Below are positions 7,637 through 16,210 of a DNA stretch of 64,000 nucleotides, piece by piece. Below the pieces are notes generated by a model. That model was not told the DNA's origin. It saw nothing but the letters and a program-made list of their open reading frames with translations, and did no database searches. This DNA is from Bacteroidales bacterium (GTDB taxonomy: Bacteria; Bacteroidota; Bacteroidia; Bacteroidales; UBA10428). Each line of letters begins with the position of its first letter. The first letter of the stretch is position 1. The position numbers and the translations under genes were made by a program. The stretch covers positions 1 through 64,000 of the forward strand of contig DATGXG010000024.1 of assembly GCA_035299085.1 (NCBI GenBank). Direction: 5' to 3'.

Positions 7637-10291
7637 TCAACCAACTACAACGTTAATAATTTTGCCCTGTACGAAAATGATTTTTTTAATTTCTTTTCCT
7701 TCAATCCATTTCCGCGATTGGGGGTCTTCTTTTACAGCTTTTTCCGCGTCTGCAGCCTGATAAGTTAAAGGCAACGTAAGCTTGAAGCGGAGTTTACCAT
7801 TAAAGGATACCGGGTAATCAAACGAATCCTCATGAAGATAGGTTTCATTTGCCTCAGGAAAAGACTGTTCACTTATGCTGGGTTGGTTTCCGAATATTGC
7901 CCACAATTCTTCCGCAAGGTGCGGGGCGAACGGTGACAATATACAGTTGAATTTTTCGGCAGTGTCACGGGTTACATTACCCTTTTTAATGCAAAGGTTG
8001 GTGAATATCATCATCTGCGATATCGCTGTGTTGAACCGCAAGTGCTCAATATCCTGTCCCACTTTTTTTATCGATTGGTGAAGACTTTTCAATACTTCTT
8101 TATCCTCTTCCGCAGCTGTACTGTTTGCCGGATCACCAAAGAAACGGGCAACCCTGTTCAGAAAACCGTAAACACCTTTTACTCCGGTATCTGCCCATGG
8201 TTTGATCACATCAAGGGGACCCATAAACATTTCATACAACCTCAACGAATCGGCACCATACAGTTTTACCACATCGTCGGGATTAACCACGTTTTTCAGC
8301 GACTTCGACATTTTAGCCACAATCTGGCGCAGCTCTTCCCCGGTTTCCTTATGATAAAACTTTCCATCGCGATCCTCAACCAGGTCAACAGGAATTTTCG
8401 CCCCTGTTATGGTTTCATAGGCAAACGCCAGGATCATACCCTGATTAAACAGCTTCTTAAACGGCTCATCTGTGGAGACAAATCCAAGGTCAAAGAGCAC
8501 CTTATGCCAGAACCGGCTATATAACAGGTGAAGTACCGCGTGTTCGGTACCGCCGATATACAGGTCAACCGGCATCCAGTAATTCTCTTTTTCCCTTGCA
8601 AAAGGCTCTTTTGTATTATCCGGATCGATATATCTCAGGTAATACCAGCATGAACCTGCCCATTGCGGCATAGTGTTTGTCTCCCGCCTTCCCCTGCGAC
8701 CGTCTTTATTTATGTAAAGCCAGTCGGTGGCATTGGCAAGCGGCGATTCTCCATCGCTGCCCGGCTGATATACTTTCAATTCCGGAAGTTTTAAAGGCAG
8801 ATCCTCATCGTTCAGTACTTCAATTTCACCATCCTCCCAGTGAATAACAGGAATGGGCTCGCCCCAGTAACGCTGGCGGCTGAATAACCAGTCGCGCATT
8901 TTATAATTATCTGTTGCTTTGCCAATTCCCAGTTTTTCAAGCCATGAAATTATAGTTGAAATACCTTTTTCCTTATTAAGGCCGTTAATTGTAATTCCCG
9001 AAACCTCACTCGCGGAATTAATGTATTTTCCGTCTTCGGTCCAGCAGGCTTTGCCAGCCAGTACGCGGCTTCTTAAATCGGTATCGGTTACATCCGGATC
9101 CATAATGCAGTCGATGGGAAGTCCGAACTTTTCAGCAAATTCAAAATCGCGGGTATCATGGGCCGGAACAGCCATGATGGCACCGGTTCCATAACCGATG
9201 AGCACATAGTCAGCCACCCAGACAGGAATTTTCTTTCCGTTAACCGGGTTAATGGCATAACGTCCTGTGAAAACACCAGTCTTTTCTTTTGCCAGGTCTG
9301 TCCTGTCAAGATCCGATTTCAATGAAGCGGCATGGATATAGCCGTTTACCTGGTCCGCATGTTCAGGAGTGCTGATTTCCCCGATCATTGGATGCTCCGG
9401 GGCAATAACCATATAGGTCGCGCCAAAAAGCGTGTCAGGCCGGGTAGTATAGACCCTCAGCTTTTCCGACAATCCCGGAATTTCAAAATCCACTTCGGCA
9501 CCGGTTGATTTGCCGATCCAGTTGCGTTGCATATTCTTTACCCCTTCAGGCCAGTCAAGAGTATCCAAACCACTCAGAAGCCTTTCTGCATAAAGCGGAA
9601 TCCGCAACATCCATTGTTTGAGGTTTCTTTTAATAACCGGGTTACCACATTTTTCATGCGTTCCGTCGGTAAGCACTTCTTCGTTGGAGCAAACAATTTT
9701 GCAGTGTTCGCACCACCAAACCTGTGCATTATCGTAATAAGCCAGCCGTTTGCTGTTTACAAATTCATCAATCGCTTCTTTGCCCTTAGCCTTAATATCG
9801 CCCGGAATTTCAAGTTCGCTGACAGGTCTTCCTTTCTGGGCTTTTTCATCAAACCAGGTATTGTAGAGCCTTATAAATATCCACTGGGTCCAGCGGTAAT
9901 AGTCGGGACCCGAAGTGGTAATTTCACGATCCCAATCGTAACCCAGTCCGAGTGATTTGATCTGCCTTCTGAAAGTTGTACAGTTTTTTTCGGTTGTGAT
10001 TGCCGGATGGGTACCGGTCTGAATAGCATATTGTTCTGCAGGGAGTCCGAAAGAATCCCAGCCCATCGGATGCAACACATTAAAGCCCTTCATTCGCTTG
10101 TAACGTGCTATAATATCCGTAGCCGTGTATCCTTCGGGATGTCCTACATGCAATCCGCTACCCGACGGGTACGGAAACATATCCAGCACATAGAACTTCT
10201 TCTTTGTGTAATCATCAAAGGTTTTAAAGGTTTTATGTTGCTCCCAGTATTGCTGCCATTTCTTTTCAATATCAGCGAAATTGTATTCCAT
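7637..10291 (-). CDS. leuS: Leucyl-tRNA synthetase
   Basis: Class I synthetase charging tRNA-Leu in the cytoplasm; 884 residues, normal for bacterial LeuRS. The HIGH motif is HVGH in PYPSGSGLHVGHPEGY (about residue 48), the CP1 editing domain carries TTRPDTLFGATY, and KMSKS is at 660-664. A zinc-knuckle-like CEHC...C is present near residue 175-200. A perfect -7 promoter element lies 51-58 bases upstream. The M23 peptidase gene follows after four bases. Confidence 0.98.
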   Translation of the reverse strand: MEYNFADIEKKWQQYWEQHKTFKTFDDYTKKKFYVLDMFPYPSGSGLHVGHPEGYTATDIIARYKRMKGFNVLHPMGWDSFGLPAEQYAIQTGTHPAITTEKNCTTFRRQIKSLGLGYDWDREITTSGPDYYRWTQWIFIRLYNTWFDEKAQKGRPVSELEIPGDIKAKGKEAIDEFVNSKRLAYYDNAQVWWCEHCKIVCSNEEVLTDGTHEKCGNPVIKRNLKQWMLRIPLYAERLLSGLDTLDWPEGVKNMQRNWIGKSTGAEVDFEIPGLSEKLRVYTTRPDTLFGATYMVIAPEHPMIGEISTPEHADQVNGYIHAASLKSDLDRTDLAKEKTGVFTGRYAINPVNGKKIPVWVADYVLIGYGTGAIMAVPAHDTRDFEFAEKFGLPIDCIMDPDVTDTDLRSRVLAGKACWTEDGKYINSASEVSGITINGLNKEKGISTIISWLEKLGIGKATDNYKMRDWLFSRQRYWGEPIPVIHWEDGEIEVLNDEDLPLKLPELKVYQPGSDGESPLANATDWLYINKDGRRGRRETNTMPQWAGSCWYYLRYIDPDNTKEPFAREKENYWMPVDLYIGGTEHAVLHLLYSRFWHKVLFDLGFVSTDEPFKKLFNQGMILAFAYETITGAKIPVDLVEDRDGKFYHKETGEELRQIVAKMSKSLKNVVNPDDVVKLYGADSLRLYEMFMGPLDVIKPWADTGVKGVYGFLNRVARFFGDPANSTAAEEDKEVLKSLHQSIKKVGQDIEHLRFNTAISQMMIFTNLCIKKGNVTRDTAEKFNCILSPFAPHLAEELWAIFGNQPSISEQSFPEANETYLHEDSFDYPVSFNGKLRFKLTLPLTYQAADAEKAVKEDPQSRKWIEGKEIKKIIFVQGKIINVVVG

Positions 10292-10341
10292 TTGTTATTT
10301 GAGGCTTAGAGCCGGTTTTAAGGTTTTTTATCCGTGAACCG

Positions 10342-10349
10342 CAAATGTA
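10342..10349 (-). promoter_or_regulatory. Bacteroidota -7 element for leuS
   Basis: The minus strand reads TACATTTG, an exact match to TAnnTTTG. The predicted start of transcription is near 10335, giving a leader of about 45 bases. No good -33 TTTG was found. Confidence 0.6.
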
Positions 10350-10398
10350 AAAAATAATTATGCAGAAGTAAGCCGTGAGTTGTTAAAAATTGAATTCT

Positions 10399-10406
10399 TA
10401 AATTTG
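10399..10406 (+). promoter_or_regulatory. Bacteroidota -7 element for the MutS-like gene
   Basis: The plus strand reads TAAATTTG (TAnnTTTG), 23 bases before the ATG at 10429. With the leuS element it forms a compact divergent promoter pair. The -33 box is weak. Confidence 0.5.
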
Positions 10407-10428
10407 AGCAATCGATATACCCAAGTGA

Positions 10429-12213
10429 ATGAACCCCACTGAATTTTATTCCGAACGAATTGAATATTTTTCGCAACAGGTTAACCGGTTGAAAAAACTT
10501 GAAAACCGGCTGGCCATTTCCCGTTTAATAACCTTCATTTCAGCCTTCTTATTCCTGTTCGCCTTGATCACATTTTCTGTTTCCCTGGCAGTAATGACTT
10601 CCATGTTATTATTCATTGCTTTTGGTTTTCTTGTAAAACGCCATATCCGTATTGAAAAGGAAAGGGAATTCAACCAGTATTTGGAAACCATCAACAGGAG
10701 AGAACTTGAATGCATACATGGCAATTTCAGTGTGTTTCCCGATGGAAACCAATATGCGGACTTAACACATCCCTATACATATGATCTGGATATTTTCGGT
10801 AAATCGTCGCTTTTCCAGTTTGTAAACCGAACATTCAGCAAACCTGCCTCTGATCTGATGGCTTTGTGGTTAAAAGCACCCGCAGAACAGCAATTGATCG
10901 CCGTCAGGCAGAAAGCGGTTGAAGAATTGAAACCGCTCGCCCACTGGCGTCAGCAACTGATAGCCTTAGGCTACAGCAATCCGGCCGGAAGAGATGATCC
11001 GCAAAACATACTGGAATGGCTTCAAAGCAGCGATTTATTCGCAAATCCTGTAAGGCTCAGAATAACTGCATACCTTTTAAGCCTGTTTACCTTAATTGTC
11101 CTGCTGCTTGTAATATTTGGTGCTCCATTGCAAATACTGGTCCCTGTTTTCGGAATCAATTTTCTTTATTATTTCTTCAAAGCAAAAAGAATAACCGGGC
11201 TTCACAACCGGGTAAGCCGCTCTTCGTCCATGATGGAAGGCTATGGCGAAGCGATCCGGTTAATCGAGGATCAGCCATTCAACAGTGACGGTTTGGTAAA
11301 TCTGCACCAATTGTTTTTTCAGAATCAGAAAGCCTCGCAGGCTGTTTCAGGGTTGCGTAAACTCACCGGCAGGCTCGATGCGAGAATGAATATCCTTGTG
11401 GCCATACCATTGAATTTATTTTTCTTCTGGGACATCCATTGCTGCCTTGCCCTTGAAAAATGGAAAAGGGATCATGCAACAAGGGTTTCCTCATGGTTTG
11501 ATGCCATGGCCGAGTTTGAAGTATTGTCGTCCTTTGCGAATACAGCTTTTAATAATCCCGGATGGACGATGCCGCTAATTCACAATGATTATTTTGTTTT
11601 AAAGGCAAAAGAAGCAGGACATCCCCTGATTGCCGCACATAGAAGGATTACCAATTCGTTTGAGATTACCGGATCCGGCAGGTCCGTTATCATAACCGGC
11701 TCGAACATGTCGGGTAAAAGCACGTTCCTCAGGACCTGCGGCATCAATGGCGTACTTGCCCTCGCCGGTTCGGTTGTGTGTGCTACTAAATTCGAAATTT
11801 CGTATGTTCATGTGCTATCAAGCATGCGCATTTCCGATTCTCTCGAAGACAACACATCATCCTTTTACGCTGAACTTAAAAAGCTGGCTTACATCATCAG
11901 GTATTCCGAAACCAATCAACGGGTATTGCTTCTGCTTGACGAAATTTTGCGGGGAACCAATTCAAATGACCGGTATATCGGTTCGGTGGCACTTATAAAA
12001 CAGCTTGTACAATATGGAACTGCCTCGCTTGTTGCAACGCATGACCTGAGACTGGCCGAGATGGCGGGTGAACTGCCGGGGAAAATCGACAATTACCATT
12101 TCGATGTGAAAATCGAAGGCGAAGAATTGTATTTCGACTACCTGCTTAATCCCGGCATCTGTACAAGCCTGAATGCATCCCTGCTGATGAAGAAAATGGG
12201 AATTAAGGTTTGA
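10429..12213 (+). CDS. Membrane-anchored MutS-family ATPase
   Basis: A 594-residue protein with the MutS C-terminal ATPase but none of the mismatch-binding N-terminal domains. Two hydrophobic segments lie at about residues 32-70 and two more at about 210-250, so it is probably anchored in the inner membrane with the ATPase inside the cell. Walker A is GSNMSGKST at 424-432; the signature region is SLEDNTSSFYAEL; Walker B is VLLLLDEIL with Asp504-Glu505; the switch His lies in ATHD. Related MutS-like proteins with transmembrane segments are common in Bacteroidota and are not known to do mismatch repair; the function is unknown. It converges with NDH-2, leaving a three-base gap. Confidence 0.85.
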   Translation: MNPTEFYSERIEYFSQQVNRLKKLENRLAISRLITFISAFLFLFALITFSVSLAVMTSMLLFIAFGFLVKRHIRIEKEREFNQYLETINRRELECIHGNFSVFPDGNQYADLTHPYTYDLDIFGKSSLFQFVNRTFSKPASDLMALWLKAPAEQQLIAVRQKAVEELKPLAHWRQQLIALGYSNPAGRDDPQNILEWLQSSDLFANPVRLRITAYLLSLFTLIVLLLVIFGAPLQILVPVFGINFLYYFFKAKRITGLHNRVSRSSSMMEGYGEAIRLIEDQPFNSDGLVNLHQLFFQNQKASQAVSGLRKLTGRLDARMNILVAIPLNLFFFWDIHCCLALEKWKRDHATRVSSWFDAMAEFEVLSSFANTAFNNPGWTMPLIHNDYFVLKAKEAGHPLIAAHRRITNSFEITGSGRSVIITGSNMSGKSTFLRTCGINGVLALAGSVVCATKFEISYVHVLSSMRISDSLEDNTSSFYAELKKLAYIIRYSETNQRVLLLLDEILRGTNSNDRYIGSVALIKQLVQYGTASLVATHDLRLAEMAGELPGKIDNYHFDVKIEGEELYFDYLLNPGICTSLNASLLMKKMGIKV

Positions 12214-12216
12214 TCT

Positions 12217-13506
12217 CTATACCAGGTCTTCCCTGATCTTGGGTTTAATGATCAGCCGTAAACTCTGATCGTAAGTAAAATAATTGTATACCCAGTTGAT
12301 GAAAATGAGGAACCTGTTTTTAACACCCACAATGGCCATCAGGTGAATGAACATCCAGAAAAACCAGGCCAGCAGACCGTGGAATTTCAGGTAGTGCAGA
12401 TCAACAACCGCTTTATTACGGCCAACAGTAGCCAAAGTGCCAAGGTCAAGGTAAGAAAACGGTTTTGCGTCCTTGTTTTCATTCATTCTCTTAAAATTCC
12501 GGGCAAGGTTCTTAGCCTGCTGAATAGCGACCTGCGCGACCTGGGGATGCCCGTTCGGATAATCCTCTGTTTTCATTAAGGAAATGTCACCAATCGCAAA
12601 AATATTTTCATAACCGGTTACCCTGTTGTAAGCGTCAACTTCTATGCGGTTTCCGCGAACTTTCGTTTTTTCATCCAGTCCCTCAATATTATGACCCCTT
12701 ATACCCGCCGCCCAGATCAGGGTTCGCGCTTGTATAACCGAATTATCGCTCAGTGTAACGGTCAGCCCGTCGTAATTTGTGACTGTTTTTCCGAGAATTA
12801 CATTCACACCAAACCTGCGCAGGTAAGTCAAAACCTTTTCGGATGCGGTTTGAGACATTCCTCCAAGCAGCTTTTTACCCCCTTCCACAAGGTGAATATG
12901 CATGTTTTTAAAATCGAGTTCGGGGTAATCTTTGGGAAGTACATGCCTCTTCATTTCAGCAAGGGCACCGGAAACTTCAACTCCGGTAGGACCACCACCC
13001 ACCACAACAATATTCATGTAGGAGGCCTGGTCGCAGACGTCGGTTAAATTAAGCGCTTTCTCAAAATTATTGAGAATCGTATTCCGCAACCCGAGCGATT
13101 CACCTGTGCTCTTCATGGGAAGCGAATATTTGGCTATGGAAGTATTTCCGAAGAAATTATTTGCCGCACCCATGGCAATGACAAGGTAATCATAGTGCAG
13201 GTTGCCTATGTTCGTTTCCAGTTCCTGCTGTTCAGGATTAACCTTTTTCACGCGGGCCATCCTCACATGGATATTCCTGTAATTCTGGAATGCTTTTCTA
13301 AGCGGAAAGGAAACCGCACTGGGTTCTATACCGGCAGTGGCAATCTGGTAAAAAAGAGGTTGAAACGAATGATAATTGTTTTTATCCAGGAGGACAACCT
13401 GGAAATTTGATCCGGCAAGATGGGTTGCCAGTTTGAGACCTCCAAAACCTGCTCCGGCAATGACAATTCTTTTTTGGCCTGTCTCAGGGATATTTTGCAA
13501 ATACAT
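12217..13506 (-). CDS. Type II NADH dehydrogenase (NDH-2)
   Basis: A 429-residue single-subunit NADH:quinone oxidoreductase. The FAD-binding GAGFGG is near residue 20 and the NADH-binding GGGPTGVE near 170. AIGD with the second FAD contact lies near residue 305. The C-terminal tail (FHGLLAWFFWMFIHL and a basic, aromatic end) is the membrane-association segment of this family. It passes electrons from NADH to the quinone pool without pumping protons. It is transcribed divergently from the quinone-detoxification pair that follows. Confidence 0.93.
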   Translation of the reverse strand: MYLQNIPETGQKRIVIAGAGFGGLKLATHLAGSNFQVVLLDKNNYHSFQPLFYQIATAGIEPSAVSFPLRKAFQNYRNIHVRMARVKKVNPEQQELETNIGNLHYDYLVIAMGAANNFFGNTSIAKYSLPMKSTGESLGLRNTILNNFEKALNLTDVCDQASYMNIVVVGGGPTGVEVSGALAEMKRHVLPKDYPELDFKNMHIHLVEGGKKLLGGMSQTASEKVLTYLRRFGVNVILGKTVTNYDGLTVTLSDNSVIQARTLIWAAGIRGHNIEGLDEKTKVRGNRIEVDAYNRVTGYENIFAIGDISLMKTEDYPNGHPQVAQVAIQQAKNLARNFKRMNENKDAKPFSYLDLGTLATVGRNKAVVDLHYLKFHGLLAWFFWMFIHLMAIVGVKNRFLIFINWVYNYFTYDQSLRLIIKPKIREDLV

Positions 13507-13684
13507 AGTGAAAATTATGCTGCAAAATTACTCAAAAACAACTCTTAAATGCTTTTTTGGCCCCCTCCATTTTTGACAGATAATACATTAATGTAGATGA
13601 AGAGATAGGTTGGTGATGTTAAAACGCTGTTTTTGTAAACAATACTATGGTGTCGGATGTTTAGAATAGAAACAGACAAAACCA
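13507..13684. other. Divergent intergenic region
   Basis: This 178-base gap separates NDH-2 from the mhqO-like gene and must hold both promoters. I see no exact TAnnTTTG element and no clear palindrome. Confidence 0.3.
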
Positions 13685-14623
13685 ATGCAGAACAATCTGA
13701 TCAAGGGATTGCATCATGTTTCGGCACTGGCTGATGATGCAGGTAAGAACGCAGAGTTTTACACAGTGGTATTGGGATTGAGAATGGTTAAAAAGACAAT
13801 CAATTACGATGATCCCGGTGTATATCATCTTTACTATGGAAATGAAAACGGAGATCCGGGCACTATAATGACGTTTTTTCCCTATTCCGGTATGAGAAAA
13901 GGAAGACATGGAACAGGGCAGATGACGGTTACTTCATTCTCTGTTCCCGGAAATGCAATAGAATACTGGACCAGGCGATTCGACAGAATGGGAATCCGTT
14001 TTACAAAACCTACTGAACGGTTCAGTGAAATTTACATTGCATTTGAGGATGTGCATGGACTCGGACTTGAACTGGTTTTTAATGATAACGATAAACGGCC
14101 GGCTTTCAGCAATGGACAAATTCCTGTTGAATATTCGGTGAGAGGTTTTTATGGAGTGACACTGGCTGAGGACCGGCACGAACGCACTTCCCTGCTTCTT
14201 ATGGAAGGGCTTGATTACAAATTGCTCAGTCAGAAGGAAAACAGGATACGGTACGGCGTGGAAGGAAAGTTGAATGAATTTGTGGATATTGTTTACTCTC
14301 CGGGTGCAGCACGTGGCCTCTCAGGCAGCGGAACCATACACCATGTGGCTTTTTCAACTGAAAACGATGCCGCACAGCTGGAGGCCAGGCAGCGACTGGT
14401 GCAACTGGGACGGGATGTAACGCCGGTGATCGACAGGCAGTATTTTCACAGTGTGTATTTCAGAGAACCCGGAGGTATCTTGTTTGAACTAGCCACTGTT
14501 CCGCCGGGTTTTTCGGTGGATGAAAATCCGAAACATCTTGGTGAAGAATTAAAGCTTCCGGTATGGCTTGAGCCTGAAAGGCAGATGATTGAAGATAACC
14601 TGGAACCTTTAAGACCCATCTGA
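13685..14623 (+). CDS. MhqO-like ring-cleaving dioxygenase (VOC/glyoxalase superfamily)
   Basis: A 312-residue protein made of two vicinal-oxygen-chelate halves. Candidate metal ligands are His in GLHHVSA (N-terminal half), His in TIHHVAF (about residue 220) and Glu in GGILFELAT (about residue 265), the His-His-Glu set of extradiol dioxygenases. In Bacillus the MhqO family opens hydroquinone-type rings and belongs to the mhqNOD quinone-resistance operon. The gene is followed after ten bases by an MhqD-like hydrolase, which strongly supports this call. The substrate in this organism is unknown. Confidence 0.85.
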   Translation: MQNNLIKGLHHVSALADDAGKNAEFYTVVLGLRMVKKTINYDDPGVYHLYYGNENGDPGTIMTFFPYSGMRKGRHGTGQMTVTSFSVPGNAIEYWTRRFDRMGIRFTKPTERFSEIYIAFEDVHGLGLELVFNDNDKRPAFSNGQIPVEYSVRGFYGVTLAEDRHERTSLLLMEGLDYKLLSQKENRIRYGVEGKLNEFVDIVYSPGAARGLSGSGTIHHVAFSTENDAAQLEARQRLVQLGRDVTPVIDRQYFHSVYFREPGGILFELATVPPGFSVDENPKHLGEELKLPVWLEPERQMIEDNLEPLRPI

Positions 14624-14633
14624 TATTTACAGG

Positions 14634-15254
14634 ATGCATAAAATCGATTTTATTGAAAGCGGAGTTCCGACTGATAAAGCAACAGGCGCCCTTATTCTTC
14701 TTCATGGAAGAGGAGCTTCACCCGAGGATATTCTGGAACTTGGCGATAATCTAATTTTAAAGGACTTTCATATTGTTGCACCTCGTGCATCAGCCAATAC
14801 CTGGTATCCTTATTCATTCATGGCGCCTGTTGAGAAAAACGAACCATGGCTTGGAAGTGCCCTGTCTTTAGTAAAAGAATTGACCGGCCGCCTGATAAAT
14901 ACAGGCATCCCTGCTTCAAGGATATTCCTTCTCGGCTTTTCACAGGGAGCCTGTCTTGCGCTTGAATTCTCTGCCCGAAATGCCATGCGCTGGGGCGGTA
15001 TCTTAGCTTTCTCGGGCGGTCTCATCGGGGAAACCGTCAATGAAAAGAATTACTCCGGTAACTTTGAGGGAACTCCGGTTTTTATTGGGAACAGCGATAC
15101 CGATCCGCACATTCCTGAAGAAAGGTGCCGGCAATCAGCCTCCATTATGGGTAAACTGAAGGCTCATGTTACACTTAAAATTTACCCGGGAATGGGGCAC
15201 TCCGTAAACCGGGATGAACTTACCGAAGCCGATAAAATATTGAACCGGGTTTAA
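14634..15254 (+). CDS. MhqD-like carboxylesterase (alpha/beta hydrolase)
   Basis: A 206-residue cytoplasmic alpha/beta hydrolase of the phospholipase/carboxylesterase group. The oxyanion region is LLHGRGASPED, the nucleophile Ser103 lies in GFSQG, the acid is Asp155 or Asp157 in GNSDTDPHIP, and the base is His189 in GMGHS. No signal peptide is present. It follows the mhqO-like dioxygenase in an apparent operon and probably hydrolyses its ring-opened product. Its stop overlaps the end of the convergent gene by four bases. Confidence 0.85.
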   Translation: MHKIDFIESGVPTDKATGALILLHGRGASPEDILELGDNLILKDFHIVAPRASANTWYPYSFMAPVEKNEPWLGSALSLVKELTGRLINTGIPASRIFLLGFSQGACLALEFSARNAMRWGGILAFSGGLIGETVNEKNYSGNFEGTPVFIGNSDTDPHIPEERCRQSASIMGKLKAHVTLKIYPGMGHSVNRDELTEADKILNRV

Positions 15255-15976
15255 AAAAGCCCGTCAAGCCGTTGATAAGCTTTGTGCATGGTCAGCACAG
15301 CCTCATCTTTTGCGGTGTTGTCAGTGCCTGCCAGTTTCTCCTTGAGTGCAACTGTGGCATCATATAGATTTTTACGTGCAGCATCAAATTCAGTAAAGTC
15401 GTTATCCAGCCTTCTTTTCAGACGGTCATCATGCGGGTAATTCACAATGGCTTCAGCTTTCTGAATCATTCCATCCATAAGTCCGGCTATTGAAGCATAA
15501 TCTTTTGACGGGTACAATTTATGAAAGATGATATAAAGTGACTGATGATAATTATCAATCACCTGTAATGCAGGCCTGATAACCCTTATCATCATCTCAT
15601 AGTTCCGGTGAAGATCTTCTGCCGCATCAAGAAGTGCCTGTTGATTCTGTTGCTCACTGGCCTTATAATAATTCTCAGCTGAGGCATTGAGTTTGGCAAG
15701 CTGATTCTTCCAATCGGTTTCTTTTTCATGAAGAATTCCGGGCAGTGTTGCTTTATTAACCGCACTCATTTTATTTTTGATTTCCGGAACCAGGTTTTTA
15801 AGTGCCTGTATGTCTTTGGCAGGATAAGCTTCATGCCACATGGGGTATATGACTTCGTGAAATGCAGTTAAAGCGGGAACATCCGAACTTATTTCTGAAG
15901 AATCAATTTTCACCTGACCGATGCATAAAGGCAGAACCAATAATAACAGGGCATTCAGAATAAATAATCTTTTCAT
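15251..15976 (-). CDS. Secreted helical protein with duplicated H-x3-Y-x3-H-x2-YP-x-KD motif
   Basis: I do not recognise a named family. The 241-residue product has a signal peptide (LFILNALLLLVLPLCIGQ) and is otherwise almost all helix. The motif His-x3-Tyr-x3-His-x2-Tyr-Pro-x-Lys-Asp occurs twice, at residues 40-55 (HEVIYPMWHEAYPAKD) and 144-159 (HQSLYIIFHKLYPSKD), so the protein is an internal duplication of about 104 residues. A third, weaker MHKAY lies near the C terminus. The His/Tyr/Asp clusters could bind metal or haem, but this is inference. It is a single gene with repeat arrays upstream. Confidence 0.7.
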   Translation of the reverse strand: MKRLFILNALLLLVLPLCIGQVKIDSSEISSDVPALTAFHEVIYPMWHEAYPAKDIQALKNLVPEIKNKMSAVNKATLPGILHEKETDWKNQLAKLNASAENYYKASEQQNQQALLDAAEDLHRNYEMMIRVIRPALQVIDNYHQSLYIIFHKLYPSKDYASIAGLMDGMIQKAEAIVNYPHDDRLKRRLDNDFTEFDAARKNLYDATVALKEKLAGTDNTAKDEAVLTMHKAYQRLDGLF

Positions 15977-16020
15977 ATTACAATGTTTAGGGTTTTAAAG
16001 GTTAAAACTAAACAAATTTA

Positions 16021-16202
16021 ATTTACGATTTACGATTGATTCGATTTACTATTTACGATTTACGATTGATTCGATTTACGATTTAATTCTAAACGACAAT
16101 CGTAAGAATCTATATCGTAAATTTCTTCTAATTGTAAATCGTAAATCTCTATATCGTAAATTTCTTCTAATCGTCAATCGTAAATCATTATATCGTAAAT
16201 TA
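16021..16202. repeat. Intergenic tandem repeat array (ATTTACG family)
   Basis: A 30-bp unit is repeated twice at 16021-16080 with one difference, built from ATTTACG heptamers. A 39-bp unit beginning TATATCGTAAAT follows at 16111-16149, 16150-16188 and, partial, 16189-16202; it carries the heptamer in reverse complement. The array fills the gap between the helical protein and the MASE1 kinase. Confidence 0.85.
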
Positions 16203-16210
16203 CTTTTATT

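Noticed and set aside
16021..16202. Possible CRISPR array
   Set aside because: Units are directly adjacent tandem repeats without unique spacers, and no cas gene is present.
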